Of a stretch of DNA of 64,000 bases, positions 1-8,839 are shown piece after piece. Under the pieces are notes generated by a model. The model was not told where the DNA came from and did no database searches. It saw only the letters and a program-made list of their open reading frames with translations. This stretch comes from Skermanella stibiiresistens SB22. GTDB lineage: Bacteria > Pseudomonadota > Alphaproteobacteria > Azospirillales > Azospirillaceae. The stretch's first letter is position 1. Every line of letters starts with the position of its first letter. A program made the position numbers and the translations under genes. The stretch lies in assembly GCF_000576635.1 (NCBI RefSeq), contig NZ_AVFL01000007.1, positions 1 through 64,000 on the forward strand, read 5' to 3'.

Positions 1-1518
1 GTGGAGGTCCGGCGGGTGCTCGCCGGAGCCGGCATGGCGCCCGGACCCGCCGGGGTCGAGGCGACGGCGGTGGGCCTGGGCGAGCACTCGGCGCTGATCG
101 ACCGTCTGGGCCGCGCCCTGGCGCCCGAGCTGCCCTTGCTGGCCCGTGACGGCGGCTTCATCGCCCCCGGTTTCGCGCTCCACCTGGACGACTTGCTGAC
201 GCTCCGCGACGAGAGCCGGCGGCTGATCGCGGCGATGCAGGCGCGCTACGCCGACCTATCCGGCGTCGGCGGGCTGAAGATCCGCCACAACAACGTGCTG
301 GGCTATTACATCGAGGTGACGCCGACCCACGCCGACAAGCTGATGAGCGGCAAGGCGGCGGAGACCTTCATCCACCGCCAGACGTTGGCGAGCGCCGTCC
401 GCTTCTCCACGGTCGAGCTTGGCGAGTTGGAGCGCAAGATCTCCGAGGCGGCCGACAAGGCGCTGGCGGTCGAGCTGACGCTGTTCGACGAGTTGGTCGG
501 CGACGTCACCGCCCGGTCCGCCGGCATCGGCGAGGCGGCCCGGGCGCTGGCGCTGCTGGATGTGGCGACCTCCCTCGCCGAACTGGCGGAGGAGCGGCGC
601 TATTGCAGGCCGGTGGTGGACGACAGCCTGGAGTTCGACATTCGGGGCGGCCGGCATCCGGTGGTGGAGGCGGCGCTGACGGCGTCGGACGGGTCGCGCT
701 TCGTCGCCAACGACTGCGCGCTGCCGCCGGACGACCGGCTGTGGCTGCTGACCGGCCCCAACATGGCCGGCAAGTCGACCTTCCTGCGCCAGAACGCGCT
801 GATCGCGGTGATGGCGCAGATCGGCAGCTACGTTCCGGCGAACCACTGCCGCATCGGCATGGTCGACCGGCTGTTCAGCCGGGTCGGCGCCGCCGACGAT
901 CTGGCGCGCGGCCGCTCCACCTTCATGGTCGAGATGGTCGAGACGGCGGCGATCCTCAACCAGGCGGGACCGCGCGCGCTGGTGATCCTGGACGAGATCG
1001 GCCGCGGCACCGCGACCTTCGACGGCTTATCGATCGCTTGGGCCTGCGTCGAGCACCTCCACGAGGCGACCCGCTGCCGGGCGCTGTTCGCGACCCATTA
1101 CCACGAGTTGACGGCCTTGGCCGCCAAGCTCGCCCGGCTGTCCTGCCACACCATGCGGATCAAGGAATGGCAGGGCGAGGTCGTCTTCCTGCACGAGGTC
1201 GCGGCGGGCTCGGCCGACCGCAGCTATGGCATCCACGTCGCCAAGCTGGCCGGCCTGCCCGAAGCGGTCATCGCCCGCGCCGAACAGGTGCTGGAGATCC
1301 TGGAGAAGGGCGACCACGGCGTCAGCGTCTCGCGCTTGGCCGACGACCTGCCGCTGTTCAGCGTGGCGCTCCGCCGCAAGGAGCCCGAAGCGGCGGCCCC
1401 CACCGGCCCCTCGGCGGTCGAACTGGCGCTGCGGGAGATCAACCCCGACGACCTGACGCCAAAAGCGGCACTGGAGGAGCTTTACCGGCTGCGCGGGATG
1501 CTTGGGCCGGAACGGTGA
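1..1518 (+). CDS. mutS: DNA mismatch repair protein MutS, 3' part (5' end outside the window)
   Basis: MutS recognises mismatches and small loops as a dimer and uses ATP to signal to MutL. The reading frame is open from base 1, so the mismatch-binding and connector domains lie upstream; 505 residues are visible against about 850-900 for the family. What is present is the lever/clamp region (an [13 protein letters not shown] stretch near nt 280-320) followed by the ATPase: Walker [10 protein letters not shown] at nt 754-780, Walker B with [15 protein letters not shown] near nt 980-1030, and the ATHYHEL switch near nt 1090-1110. The C-terminal helix-turn-helix dimerisation segment ([24 protein letters not shown]) closes the protein. 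The GTG at base 1 is not the true start. The next gene is convergent. Confidence 0.97.
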   Translation: MEVRRVLAGAGMAPGPAGVEATAVGLGEHSALIDRLGRALAPELPLLARDGGFIAPGFALHLDDLLTLRDESRRLIAAMQARYADLSGVGGLKIRHNNVLGYYIEVTPTHADKLMSGKAAETFIHRQTLASAVRFSTVELGELERKISEAADKALAVELTLFDELVGDVTARSAGIGEAARALALLDVATSLAELAEERRYCRPVVDDSLEFDIRGGRHPVVEAALTASDGSRFVANDCALPPDDRLWLLTGPNMAGKSTFLRQNALIAVMAQIGSYVPANHCRIGMVDRLFSRVGAADDLARGRSTFMVEMVETAAILNQAGPRALVILDEIGRGTATFDGLSIAWACVEHLHEATRCRALFATHYHELTALAAKLARLSCHTMRIKEWQGEVVFLHEVAAGSADRSYGIHVAKLAGLPEAVIARAEQVLEILEKGDHGVSVSRLADDLPLFSVALRRKEPEAAAPTGPSAVELALREINPDDLTPKAALEELYRLRGMLGPER

Positions 1519-1622
1519 GGTTACGGCCCGCTATGCTCCGTCACTGAAACCTACCACCTTTAGTCGTGCGTGAAGTGGCCGTAGGTTGACAGGGGATCGA
1601 CTTGGAAAAGCGCGGTCGACGC

Positions 1623-2018
1623 TCAGCTTCCCAGCGTGTAGCCGCCCTCGGGCAGCCATTTGCCGGATTGGCGGCAGGCCTTGCCGACTTGCTGGGAACG
1701 GGAGACGCCCTTGGTGGCGACCAAGTGGAATTCCTGGCAGAGCTTGCCGTCGCGGGTATAGCCCTGGCGGATCACCGTGATGGCGCCGTTCTTGCCGGTC
1801 GCGGCGTTGGACCAGGGAACCGCCTTGCCGACCATGCCGCGCGACGCGGTCTGGAGGGTCTGGTCGATGATCTGGCGGTCGCTGTCGTCCAAGGTGACGA
1901 GGGGAGCGGCCTCCGGCGTCGCGGAGCTGGCCCCCGGACCGGAGGGTTGTTCGGTGGCGCATCCCGCCAGGGCGAGGAACGCGACTCCCAGGGTCGCTCC
2001 CAGGATGAACTTGCTCAT
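1623..2018 (-). CDS. small outer-surface lipoprotein, unknown function
   Basis: 131-residue putative lipoprotein. The start is placed at MSKFIL because AAGG lies 7 bases upstream; earlier in-frame codons would put a charged tail in front of the signal. The signal peptide ends in a lipobox (LALAGC) near residue 20. The mature part begins with a Ser/Pro/Gly linker and continues with a compact domain containing a VPWSNAATGKNGAITVIRQGYT stretch and two cysteines (KLCQEF, KACRQSG). This layout resembles the alphaproteobacterial 17-kDa surface-antigen / RT0821 group, where the C-terminal domain has a similar W-x-N...G-x-V pattern; that family link is inference. It sits downstream of the FtsH paralogue on the same strand and may be cotranscribed. 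Confidence 0.75.
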   Translation of the reverse strand: MSKFILGATLGVAFLALAGCATEQPSGPGASSATPEAAPLVTLDDSDRQIIDQTLQTASRGMVGKAVPWSNAATGKNGAITVIRQGYTRDGKLCQEFHLVATKGVSRSQQVGKACRQSGKWLPEGGYTLGS

Positions 2019-2082
2019 TTCAATACCTTGCATATGCGCCTGATTCTTGGGGATGGACCGTGGGCCGTCCACCGGCGCGCGA

Positions 2083-3960
2083 TCACGCCAACTCATACCG
2101 ATCCGGATCGGTCTCGACAAGCGTCACGCTCGCCCCTCGCGATTCATCGGGACGCTCCAGGATGGCGCGGACGGCTGCCGCGTCCAGGGTTTCGTGGCAC
2201 AGTAAGCCATCCGCCAACTCGTGCAGGCGATCCAGATCGGCGGTCAGCAGGTCCCGCGCGCGGCGGTATGCCGCGTCGATGATGCCGCGGACCTCCTCGG
2301 CCACTTGCGGCGACAGGGCTCCCGCCTCGCCATCGCCGGAACGGGCCGCGGTCGCGGCGGCCGGCGCCGCTCCCCGGCCATAGGCGACCATGCCGAACCG
2401 GTCGGACATGCCCCAGGTCGTGACCATCTTGGTCGCGATGTCGGTGGCCATCTGGATGTCGCCAGCCGCCCCCGTCGTCACGAAATCCCTGCCGAACACG
2501 ATCTCCTCGGCGGCCCTGCCGCCCATGGAGACCGCCAGCTCCGCCTCCAGCCTAGCCTTGGACAGGCAGAAGCGGTCCTCCAGCGGCAGACGGACCATCA
2601 TGCCGAGCGAGCGTCCACGCGGCACGATCGTGACCTTGTGGACCGGATCGGAGTGGACGGAACGCCACGCCACGATCGCGTGACCGGCCTCGTGGAAGGC
2701 GGTCAGCCGGCGTTCGTCCTCGGACATGACGGTGGCCTTCTCGCCGCCCATCACGATCTTGTCGCGCGCCTGCTCGAAATCGGCCATCGACACCCGGGCG
2801 CGGCGATCGCGCGCCGCCCTCAGCGCCGCCTCGTTGACGACGTTGGCGAGGTCGGCGCCCGACATGCCGGGAGTGCCGCGGGCGACCACCTTGAGGTCGA
2901 CATCGGCGCCCAGCGCCACGTGGCCGGCGTGGACCGCCAGGATGGCGGCGCGACCCTTGATGTCGGGGTTGCCGACGAAGACATGACGGTCGAAGCGGCC
3001 GGGCCGCAGGATCGCGGGATCGAGCACGTCGACCCGGTTGGTCGCGGCGATCACGATCAGGCCGCTGGCCCGGGCGAAGCCGTCCATCTCGGCCAGCAGC
3101 TGGTTGAGGGTGTTCTCCGTCTCGATCTGGCCGCCGCTGGGCGACGTGGCGCCCCTGGCGCGGGCGAGCGCGTCGATCTCGTCGATGAACAGGATGCAGG
3201 GCGCCCGCTTGCGGGCGTCGCGGAACAGCCTGCGGATGCGGGCGGCGCCGACGCCGACATACATCTCCACGAAGTCGGAGCCGGTGACCGCGAAGAACGG
3301 CACTCCCGCCTCGCCCGCCACGGCGCGGGCCAGCAAGGTCTTGCCGGTGCCGGGTGGTCCCACAAGCAGGACGCCTTTGGGGATGCCGGCGCCGATGCCC
3401 GCGAACCGATCGGGGGATTTGAGGAAGTCGACCAGTTCGGTCAGTTCGGCCTTGGCCTCGTCGACGCCGGCGACGTCGGCGAACTTGACGTTGGAGACCG
3501 CCGTGCCCGCCTTCTTGACCGGCGAGCGCATCATGCTGACCATGAAGACAAGGGCGAAGCCCAGGAAGCCCACCATGTTGAGCTTGAGCAGAATGTCCAG
3601 CCACCGGTTGGTGGTGAGCAGCGCGCCACCGTCGGTCGGCTCGACCGTCATGTCGATGCCCTGGGCCGCGACCGCTTGCCGCAGGCTGTCGGTCCACAAC
3701 ACGGTCGTCACGCCACGATCGCCATCGGCTCCGGTGAACTCGATCCGGTTGCCGGAGACATGGAGTGCCGTGATCGTTCCCGAACCGAGACGATCCGTGA
3801 ACTCGCTCTGCCCGACTTCCGTCCGGTCGAGCCGGTTCCACAGCCCGGCGACACCACCGGAGTTCGAGGCGAGGACATAGAGCACACCGGTGGCCGCGAT
3901 CGTCACCAGGGTGGCGACGACCATGATCACCCGCGCATGCCGTTTGAGGAACATTTTCAT
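2083..3960 (-). CDS. ftsH: FtsH-family membrane AAA+ zinc metalloprotease (probable paralogue)
   Basis: Membrane-anchored ATP-dependent protease, 625 residues. Visible in order: TM1 (about 9-31), a periplasmic domain (32-123), TM2 (124-145), AAA+ module with Walker A GPPGTGKT (201-208), pore loop MYVGVG, Walker B ILFIDE (256-261), SRH region (AATNRVDVLDPAILRPGRFDR), then the zinc protease motif HEAGH (423-427). All catalytic elements are intact. The Walker-B-to-SRH linker reads ARARGATSPSGGQIETENTLNQ, unlike the highly conserved RGAGLGGGHDEREQTLNQ of housekeeping FtsH, and the C-terminus is Ala-rich, so I consider it a second, divergent copy. The start is at MKMFLK, directly before TM1; upstream codons overlap the divergent metZ control region. 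Confidence 0.9.
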   Translation of the reverse strand: MKMFLKRHARVIMVVATLVTIAATGVLYVLASNSGGVAGLWNRLDRTEVGQSEFTDRLGSGTITALHVSGNRIEFTGADGDRGVTTVLWTDSLRQAVAAQGIDMTVEPTDGGALLTTNRWLDILLKLNMVGFLGFALVFMVSMMRSPVKKAGTAVSNVKFADVAGVDEAKAELTELVDFLKSPDRFAGIGAGIPKGVLLVGPPGTGKTLLARAVAGEAGVPFFAVTGSDFVEMYVGVGAARIRRLFRDARKRAPCILFIDEIDALARARGATSPSGGQIETENTLNQLLAEMDGFARASGLIVIAATNRVDVLDPAILRPGRFDRHVFVGNPDIKGRAAILAVHAGHVALGADVDLKVVARGTPGMSGADLANVVNEAALRAARDRRARVSMADFEQARDKIVMGGEKATVMSEDERRLTAFHEAGHAIVAWRSVHSDPVHKVTIVPRGRSLGMMVRLPLEDRFCLSKARLEAELAVSMGGRAAEEIVFGRDFVTTGAAGDIQMATDIATKMVTTWGMSDRFGMVAYGRGAAPAAATAARSGDGEAGALSPQVAEEVRGIIDAAYRRARDLLTADLDRLHELADGLLCHETLDAAAVRAILERPDESRGASVTLVETDPDRYELA

Positions 3961-4073
3961 CGGCGACCCGGACAGGATTGAGATAAAAGCCAAGCCCTTG
4001 AGTACAGAAACATAGTTAATAAGACGTATGCATGGCACTCTGGCCGACGCTCCGCGGCCGCTCGACATCCGCC

Positions 4074-4102
4074 TTGACGCCCCGTCCCGCGCGCGGCTAC
4101 AA
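4074..4102 (+). promoter_or_regulatory. predicted sigma-70 promoter of metZ
   Basis: TTGACG (4074-4079), a 17-bp spacer and CTACAA (4097-4102). The expected transcription start (about 4109) coincides with the 5' edge of the SAM-II aptamer, which supports both calls. Confidence 0.65.
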
Positions 4103-4110
4103 CCGTCGCA

Positions 4111-4165
4111 ACGTGGTGATTTGGCGACCGGCTTGCAGGCCACGTAAAATAAGCTGCTAAAGAGG
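4111..4165 (+). promoter_or_regulatory. SAM-II riboswitch upstream of metZ
   Basis: The segment shows the SAM-II consensus pattern: stem P1 CGTGG (4112-4116) with CCACG (4140-4144), the conserved TGATTTG after the 5' strand, CCGGCTTGCAGGCCACG, then TAAAATAAG and GCTAAAGAGG. The loop GCAG (4135-4138) can pair with CTGC (4154-4157) to form the pseudoknot. Known SAM-II elements repress methionine genes (metA, metX/metZ) in alphaproteobacteria when S-adenosylmethionine is abundant. The AGAGG at 4161-4165 would be the sequestered Shine-Dalgarno in the classic arrangement, but the likely ATG of metZ is 80 bases further on, so the output mechanism here may differ. Confidence 0.88.
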
Positions 4166-4244
4166 TTTGGAGTCGCGCCCGCGTCTCGATCCTTTGTCGG
4201 TCGGGTTTTCTTATGCCCGCGTCGGCGGGCGGAGCTGCGACACC

Positions 4245-5465
4245 ATGACCAAGAGCGACACCCCTCCCCGCGCCATCCCTCCCGCCAATCTGCGCCCCCG
4301 CACCCGCATGGTGCATGCCGGGACGCAACGGACCGGCTTCGACGAGACCTGCGAAGCGATCTTCATGACGTCCGGCTATGTCTATGGCACGGCGGAGGAG
4401 GCCGAGGCGGCCTTCGCGACCGATGGGCTGCGCTACGTCTATTCCCGTTTCCGCAATCCGACCGTCGCGATGTTCGAGGACCGGCTGGCCGCCTACGAGG
4501 GAGCCGAGCGCTGTTTCGCGACGGGCAGCGGGATGGCGGCGGTGTTCGCGGCGGTGATGTGCCAGCTGAAGGCCGGCGACCGGATCGTGGCACCCCACGC
4601 GCTGTTCGGCTCCTGCCTGCACATCGTCAAGAACCTGGCGCCGCAGTACGGCATCGAGACGACGCTGGTGAACGGGACCAGCGCCGAGGAGTGGCGGGAG
4701 GCTCTCAGCCGCCCGGCCAACCTCGTGTTCCTGGAGTCGCCATCCAATCCAATGCTGGAGATCGTCGACCTGAAGCTGGTCTGCGACCTGGCGCACGCGG
4801 CCGGCGCCCGCGTCGTGGTCGACAACGTCTTCGCCACACCGGTCTTCCAGCGCCCACTGGAGTTCGGCGCCGACATCGTCGTCTACTCCGCGACCAAGCA
4901 CATCGACGGCCAGGGCCGCTGCCTGGGTGGCGCCATCCTGTGCGACAACAAGTTCGCCGAGACGCTGGCCCCCTTCCTGCGCCACACCGGCCCGGCGCTG
5001 AGCCCGTTCAACGCCTGGCTGCTGCTGAAGGGGCTGGAGACCATGGACCTGCGGGTCGCCGCTCAGACCGAAGCCGCCCAGAGGGTCGCGGAGTTCCTGG
5101 AAGGCCATGGCAAGATCGCCAAGGCGCTGTACCCCAATCTGGAGAGCCATCCGCAATACGACTTGGCGCGGCGCCAGATGAGCGGCGGCGGCACCCTGAT
5201 CGCCTTCGACGTGGCCGATCAGGGGACCGGCGGCAAGGCCGCGGCGTTCAGGCTGATGAACGGATTGAGGATCATCAAGATCTCCAACAACCTGGGCGAC
5301 AGCAAGAGCCTGATCACCCATCCCGCGACCAGCACGCATCAAAAGTTGAACGACGCCGAGAAGGCGGCGGTCGGCATCAGCCCCGGCAGCCTGCGGCTGT
5401 CAGTCGGGCTGGAGGACGCGGCCGACCTGATCGAGGATCTGGAACAGGCCCTCGCTGGCGCCTGA
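4245..5465 (+). CDS. metZ: O-succinylhomoserine sulfhydrylase
   Basis: PLP enzyme of the Cys/Met metabolism family (406 residues) that makes homocysteine from O-succinylhomoserine and sulfide. The PLP lysine lies in YSATKHIDGQGR (Lys218); the phosphate-binding SGMAA and the VVDNVFATP aspartate segment are also present. The start ATG has GGAG 10 bases upstream. Directly before that GGAG is a short perfect hairpin (GCCCGC 4215-4220 / GCGGGC 4225-4230), which could influence initiation. The SAM-II riboswitch and promoter upstream fit methionine-pathway control. MetB/MetY homologues are similar, but the SATKHIDGQGR region is typical of MetZ. Confidence 0.93.
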   Translation: MTKSDTPPRAIPPANLRPRTRMVHAGTQRTGFDETCEAIFMTSGYVYGTAEEAEAAFATDGLRYVYSRFRNPTVAMFEDRLAAYEGAERCFATGSGMAAVFAAVMCQLKAGDRIVAPHALFGSCLHIVKNLAPQYGIETTLVNGTSAEEWREALSRPANLVFLESPSNPMLEIVDLKLVCDLAHAAGARVVVDNVFATPVFQRPLEFGADIVVYSATKHIDGQGRCLGGAILCDNKFAETLAPFLRHTGPALSPFNAWLLLKGLETMDLRVAAQTEAAQRVAEFLEGHGKIAKALYPNLESHPQYDLARRQMSGGGTLIAFDVADQGTGGKAAAFRLMNGLRIIKISNNLGDSKSLITHPATSTHQKLNDAEKAAVGISPGSLRLSVGLEDAADLIEDLEQALAGA

Positions 5466-5479
5466 GTTTTCTCGCGGGC

Positions 5480-5510
5480 TGAAGTGTGGAATAATGGATT
5501 TCACACTTCA
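5480..5510. repeat. perfect 9-bp inverted repeat between metZ and the importer operon
   Basis: TGAAGTGTG (5480-5488) and CACACTTCA (5502-5510) around a 13-base centre whose inner AAT/ATT also pair. There is no U-run after it, so it is a weak candidate for an intrinsic terminator. It ends three bases before the predicted -35 box of the importer operon, which suits an operator. Confidence 0.55.
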
Positions 5511-5512
5511 AC

Positions 5513-5541
5513 TTGCGCGGACAACCCGATCCCTCTATATA
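5513..5541 (+). promoter_or_regulatory. predicted promoter of the NitT/TauT-type importer operon
   Basis: TTGCGC (5513-5518), 17-bp spacer, TATATA (5536-5541), about 42 bases before the predicted ATG. It lies next to the 5480-5510 inverted repeat. Confidence 0.5.
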
Positions 5542-5583
5542 GCGCGGCGTGTGGTTCCGGCTTTCGCCCAGGGGGTTTCCATC

Positions 5584-6609
5584 ATGTCGAGCTTGTTGTT
5601 CAAGGCGCGCCGCCTCGCGGTCGCCGCCGCCACCGTCATGTCGTTCGCCCTAGGCGCCCAGACGGCCCAGGCCGCCACCGACGTGCGCGTCGGCTTCATC
5701 CCCGTCGTGGGCGCCGGGCAGTTGTTCGTGATCGACGGCGAGGGCTGGGCGACCGAGGCCGGCCTAAACCTCAAGCTGACCCAGTTCGAGTCCGGTCCGG
5801 CGATGATCAGCGCGCTCGCTTCGGGCACCCTGGACGCCTATTACGGCGGCATCGGCCCGATCATGGTGGCGAGTGCCCGGGGCATCGACGTCAAGGTCTA
5901 CGCCGCCACCGCGATCGAGGAGATGACCGTGGTCGGCCGCGCCGCTTTCGGCGCGCAGGCGGACGCCGCCACGGCGGCCGGCTTCAAGGCCTTCGCCGAC
6001 CGCGAGGGCCGTCCGGTCCGGATCGCGACCCAGCCGCCCGGCTCGGTTCCCGACACGGTGCTGCGCTATTGGCTGCAGAACGTCGTCAAGGCCGACCCCA
6101 AGACCTACCAGATCACCGCCATGGGGATCGAGGCGACGCAGCAGGCCCTGCTGGCTGGCGCCGTCGACGCCGCCACTGTCCGCGAGCCGACGCTGACCGT
6201 CATCCAGCAGCGCGACCCCAACACCAAGCTGCTGGCGCTGGGTGGCCAGATGCAGCCCAACCAGCCCGGTTCGGTGCTGGCGCTGACGGGCGCCTTCGTC
6301 AAGGCGCACCCCGAGCAGGCCAAGGCGCTGGTGGCCCTGCACAACCGCGCCACGACGCTGCTGAAGGACGAGCCGAACAAGGCCGCCGCCCATCTCCAGA
6401 AGGGCCTGGGCAAGGGCATCACCGATCTCGCCACCTTCGAGAAGGCCGTGGTCTCCCCCGCCAGCAAGTTCGTCGCCGATCCGATGGTGATCAAGGACGC
6501 CACCAAGGTGATGCAGGACTTCCAGCTTCAGCAAGGCACGCTGGAGAAGGCCGCCGACCTGAACCTGCTGTTCGACGACAGCTTCTACCGGGCCGCCGTG
6601 GCGCCCTGA
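5584..6609 (+). CDS. NitT/TauT-family ABC transporter periplasmic substrate-binding protein
   Basis: 341-residue binding protein of the SsuA/TauA/nitrate group. A signal peptide ends in AQTAQA before ATDVRVGFIP, and GGGGG stands 9 bases upstream of the chosen ATG. The fold markers are the N-terminal RVGFIPVVGAGQLFVIDGEGWATEAGL stretch and the following FESGPAMISALASGTLDAYYGGIGP, the part that contacts the ligand in this family. Family ligands include alkanesulfonates, taurine, nitrate and thiamine precursors; nothing in the window fixes the substrate. Permease and ATPase genes follow at once, so this is a complete importer. No desulfonation gene (ssuD/tauD) is adjacent. Confidence 0.88.
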   Translation: MSSLLFKARRLAVAAATVMSFALGAQTAQAATDVRVGFIPVVGAGQLFVIDGEGWATEAGLNLKLTQFESGPAMISALASGTLDAYYGGIGPIMVASARGIDVKVYAATAIEEMTVVGRAAFGAQADAATAAGFKAFADREGRPVRIATQPPGSVPDTVLRYWLQNVVKADPKTYQITAMGIEATQQALLAGAVDAATVREPTLTVIQQRDPNTKLLALGGQMQPNQPGSVLALTGAFVKAHPEQAKALVALHNRATTLLKDEPNKAAAHLQKGLGKGITDLATFEKAVVSPASKFVADPMVIKDATKVMQDFQLQQGTLEKAADLNLLFDDSFYRAAVAP

Positions 6610-6632
6610 TCCAGTCGGGCTGAAACCTCGCC

Positions 6633-7376
6633 ATGCAACGGTCCCTGCTCGCCTTCGCCGGTCTGGTCGCCTTCCTACTGATCTGGGAGGCGGCCCCGCG
6701 TCTGGGGCTCATCTCCCCCCTGTTCCTGCCGCCTCCGAGCACGCTGCCACAGGCCTTCACGCGGGAGATCACCGGCGGCTATTGGCTGGCGGCGGTTCTG
6801 GCGAGCTTGAGCCACTATCTGATCGGGCTTGCGCTGGGTACGGGCCTCGGCGTGGCGCTCGGCATCGCCACCGCCCTGTATGACAGGCTGGAAGCGGTGC
6901 TGTCCTGGGTGATCCGGCTGTTGCGGCCGGTTCCCGGCCTGGCCTGGGTCCCCTTCGCCATCGTCTGGTTCGGCATCGGCGAGGCGGCCGCGACCTTCAT
7001 CATCGTGATCGGCGTCTTCTGGATCAACTATTACGCCGCCTATGGCGCCGCCAAGGCGATCGACAAGGACCTGCTGGAGGTGGCCGACGCCTTCGGGCAT
7101 CGCGGCACCTGGGCCAAGCTGGTCAAGATCGTGCTGCCCGGCTCGACCGCCGGCATCCTGTCGGGTGTCCGCACCGGTTTGGGACAGGCATGGATGGCGG
7201 TGGTCGCCGCCGAGCTGTTCGGCGTGCCGGGCCTGGGCCAGCGCATGATCCAGGCGTCCAGCCTGCTGGCGACCGATGTCGTGGTCGTCTACATGATCAC
7301 CATAGCGGCGTTGTACGGATTGACCGACACCGTGTTCGTCCTGATCCGGGATCGGCTGCTCCGGTGGCAGCGGTGA
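6633..7376 (+). CDS. NitT/TauT-family ABC transporter permease
   Basis: 247-residue inner-membrane channel subunit of the SsuC/TauC type with about six hydrophobic segments. The cytoplasmic EAA loop that docks the ATPase is visible as EVADAFGHRGTWAKLVKIVLPGS (middle of the second half). It starts 23 bases after the binding-protein gene and its stop overlaps the ATPase start as TGATG, indicating one operon and coupled translation. Confidence 0.9.
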   Translation: MQRSLLAFAGLVAFLLIWEAAPRLGLISPLFLPPPSTLPQAFTREITGGYWLAAVLASLSHYLIGLALGTGLGVALGIATALYDRLEAVLSWVIRLLRPVPGLAWVPFAIVWFGIGEAAATFIIVIGVFWINYYAAYGAAKAIDKDLLEVADAFGHRGTWAKLVKIVLPGSTAGILSGVRTGLGQAWMAVVAAELFGVPGLGQRMIQASSLLATDVVVVYMITIAALYGLTDTVFVLIRDRLLRWQR

Positions 7377-8161
7377 TGGCGCGACCGATCAACAACCCGG
7401 TGAGCGACATGCTGGTTGATATCAAGAACCTCGCCATCGCCTATGGCGACGCGCCGCCGGTCCTGGCCGGCTTCACCACCGGGCTGGAGCGCGGCTCGTT
7501 CACCGCCGTGGTTGGACCGTCGGGTGTCGGCAAATCGACGCTGCTGCGGGTGCTGTCCGGGCTGACCGCCCCGGCGGCCGGCACGGTGGAGATGCCGGTC
7601 AAGGCCGAACGGGGACGCCGCCCGGTGGCGCTGGTATTCCAGGAGGCTCGGCTGCTGCCCTGGCGCCGGGTGCTGGAGAACGTCGCCTTCGGCCTGGAAG
7701 GAACGGGGCTGCCGAAGTCGGAGCGCCTGACGCGGGCGCGTGAGACGCTGGCGTTGGTCGGTTTGGCCGAGATGGCGGGGCGCTGGCCGCACCAGCTATC
7801 CGGCGGACAGCGGCAGCGGATCAACCTGGCGCGGGCACTGTCGGTGCGTCCCGACCTGCTGCTGCTGGACGAGCCGTTCTCCGCGCTGGACGCGATCACC
7901 CGGCAGACCCTGCAGGACGAGCTGCTGCGGTTGTGGCGGGAGACCCGCACGACGATGCTGTTCGTCACCCACGACTTGGACGAGGCGGTCTATCTGGCCG
8001 ATCGCGTGATCCTGCTGGGCGGTAAGCCGGCCGGCATCGTCCGCGACTTCCCGGTCGACCTGCACCGCCCGCGCGATCGGGACACCCCGCATTTCACCGA
8101 TACCGTCCGCGGCATCCGGGCGGCCCTGTCGGAATCGGTCAGCGACGGGGCGGGCATCTAG
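7376..8161 (+). CDS. NitT/TauT-family ABC transporter ATP-binding protein
   Basis: 261-residue SsuB/TauB-like ATPase. Walker A GPSGVGKST, Q-loop VFQEARLLPW, signature LSGGQRQR, Walker B LLLLDEPFSALD and the switch histidine in FVTHDLDEA are all intact. The start is the ATG that overlaps the permease stop; a second ATG 33 bases on (MLVDIKN) would also give a full ATPase. It completes the three-gene importer. Confidence 0.9.
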   Translation: MARPINNPVSDMLVDIKNLAIAYGDAPPVLAGFTTGLERGSFTAVVGPSGVGKSTLLRVLSGLTAPAAGTVEMPVKAERGRRPVALVFQEARLLPWRRVLENVAFGLEGTGLPKSERLTRARETLALVGLAEMAGRWPHQLSGGQRQRINLARALSVRPDLLLLDEPFSALDAITRQTLQDELLRLWRETRTTMLFVTHDLDEAVYLADRVILLGGKPAGIVRDFPVDLHRPRDRDTPHFTDTVRGIRAALSESVSDGAGI

Positions 8162-8195
8162 GATAGCGCATGGCTGTTCCGACACGCGGCACTTA

Positions 8196-8208
8196 TTGCA
8201 GTGCAGCA
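8196..8208. promoter_or_regulatory. PhaR-like TGC-rich operator (copy 1)
   Basis: TTGCAGTGCAGCA, about 95 bases upstream of the phasin-like gene. The same 13 bases recur at 54042-54054, upstream of the second phasin. The core fits TGCRNYGCASMA, which I recall as the PhaR site in Bradyrhizobium. PhaR is a PHA-sensing repressor of phasin genes. Confidence 0.55.
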
Positions 8209-8301
8209 TTTTGGGTGCGGAACACCGTGAGTTGAGGTACGTTGCTGTCGGCATGGGGTGCCGCCTGCCATTTGGCCCAGGCGCCCGCCCGCAACAATGT
8301 G

Positions 8302-8835
8302 ATGTTCATGATGATCGCTTCCCCACGCGCCGTCGCCGCCCACCGCCGCAACATCGACCTTCTGGTCAGCACGGGTCAGGATCTGGCCCGCACGGTCGAA
8401 AAGACACGGGAAATGACCATCGCGTCGTTGCAGACGATCGGTTACCGCACCGCGATGATGATGCGTGCGATGGGTGACCCCGCGGCGATGAGCAACCCGG
8501 AATTCACGCTGATGAGCCATGAGAAGGTCGAGGCGGCGGTGGAGTCCCAGCAGGCCATGCTGGAGAGCTGCCAAGCCCTGTTCGAGGGCTGGACCGCCTG
8601 GTTCGCGCATCAGGCCGGCACCACCACGAAGACCATGACGGAGTTGGCGGCCTGCCGCACGCCGGCGGACGCGCTCCAGGTCCAGCAGCATTTCATGCAA
8701 TGCACCTGCGTCAACGCCGCCCATGCCATGACCAAGCTGACCCAGGCGACCGTCCGCATGACCAACGCCGGGCTCCTGCCGATCCACAAGGTCGCGGCCG
8801 CCAACGCCCAGCGGCTGGCGCGCGAACACGGCTGA
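8302..8835 (+). CDS. phasin-family PHA granule-associated protein
   Basis: 177-residue, largely helical, amphipathic protein with the phasin pattern: NIDLLVSTGQDLARTVEKTREM near the N-terminus, then long helices ending TQATVRMTNAGLLPIHKVAAANAQRLAR. Phasins coat polyhydroxyalkanoate granules and control their number and size. Three close ATGs (8302, 8308, 8311) are possible and none has a clear Shine-Dalgarno, so the exact start is uncertain. The upstream PhaR-like box is shared with the second phasin, which strengthens the call. The protein is Met- and Cys-richer than the 54-kb phasin. Confidence 0.75.
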   Translation: MFMMIASPRAVAAHRRNIDLLVSTGQDLARTVEKTREMTIASLQTIGYRTAMMMRAMGDPAAMSNPEFTLMSHEKVEAAVESQQAMLESCQALFEGWTAWFAHQAGTTTKTMTELAACRTPADALQVQQHFMQCTCVNAAHAMTKLTQATVRMTNAGLLPIHKVAAANAQRLAREHG

Positions 8836-8839
8836 GCCC

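Noticed and set aside
4167-4244. TTG at 4167 as metZ start behind the SAM-II Shine-Dalgarno
   Set aside because: Only 1 base separates AGAGG and TTG; the conserved protein begins near 4245, which has its own GGAG.
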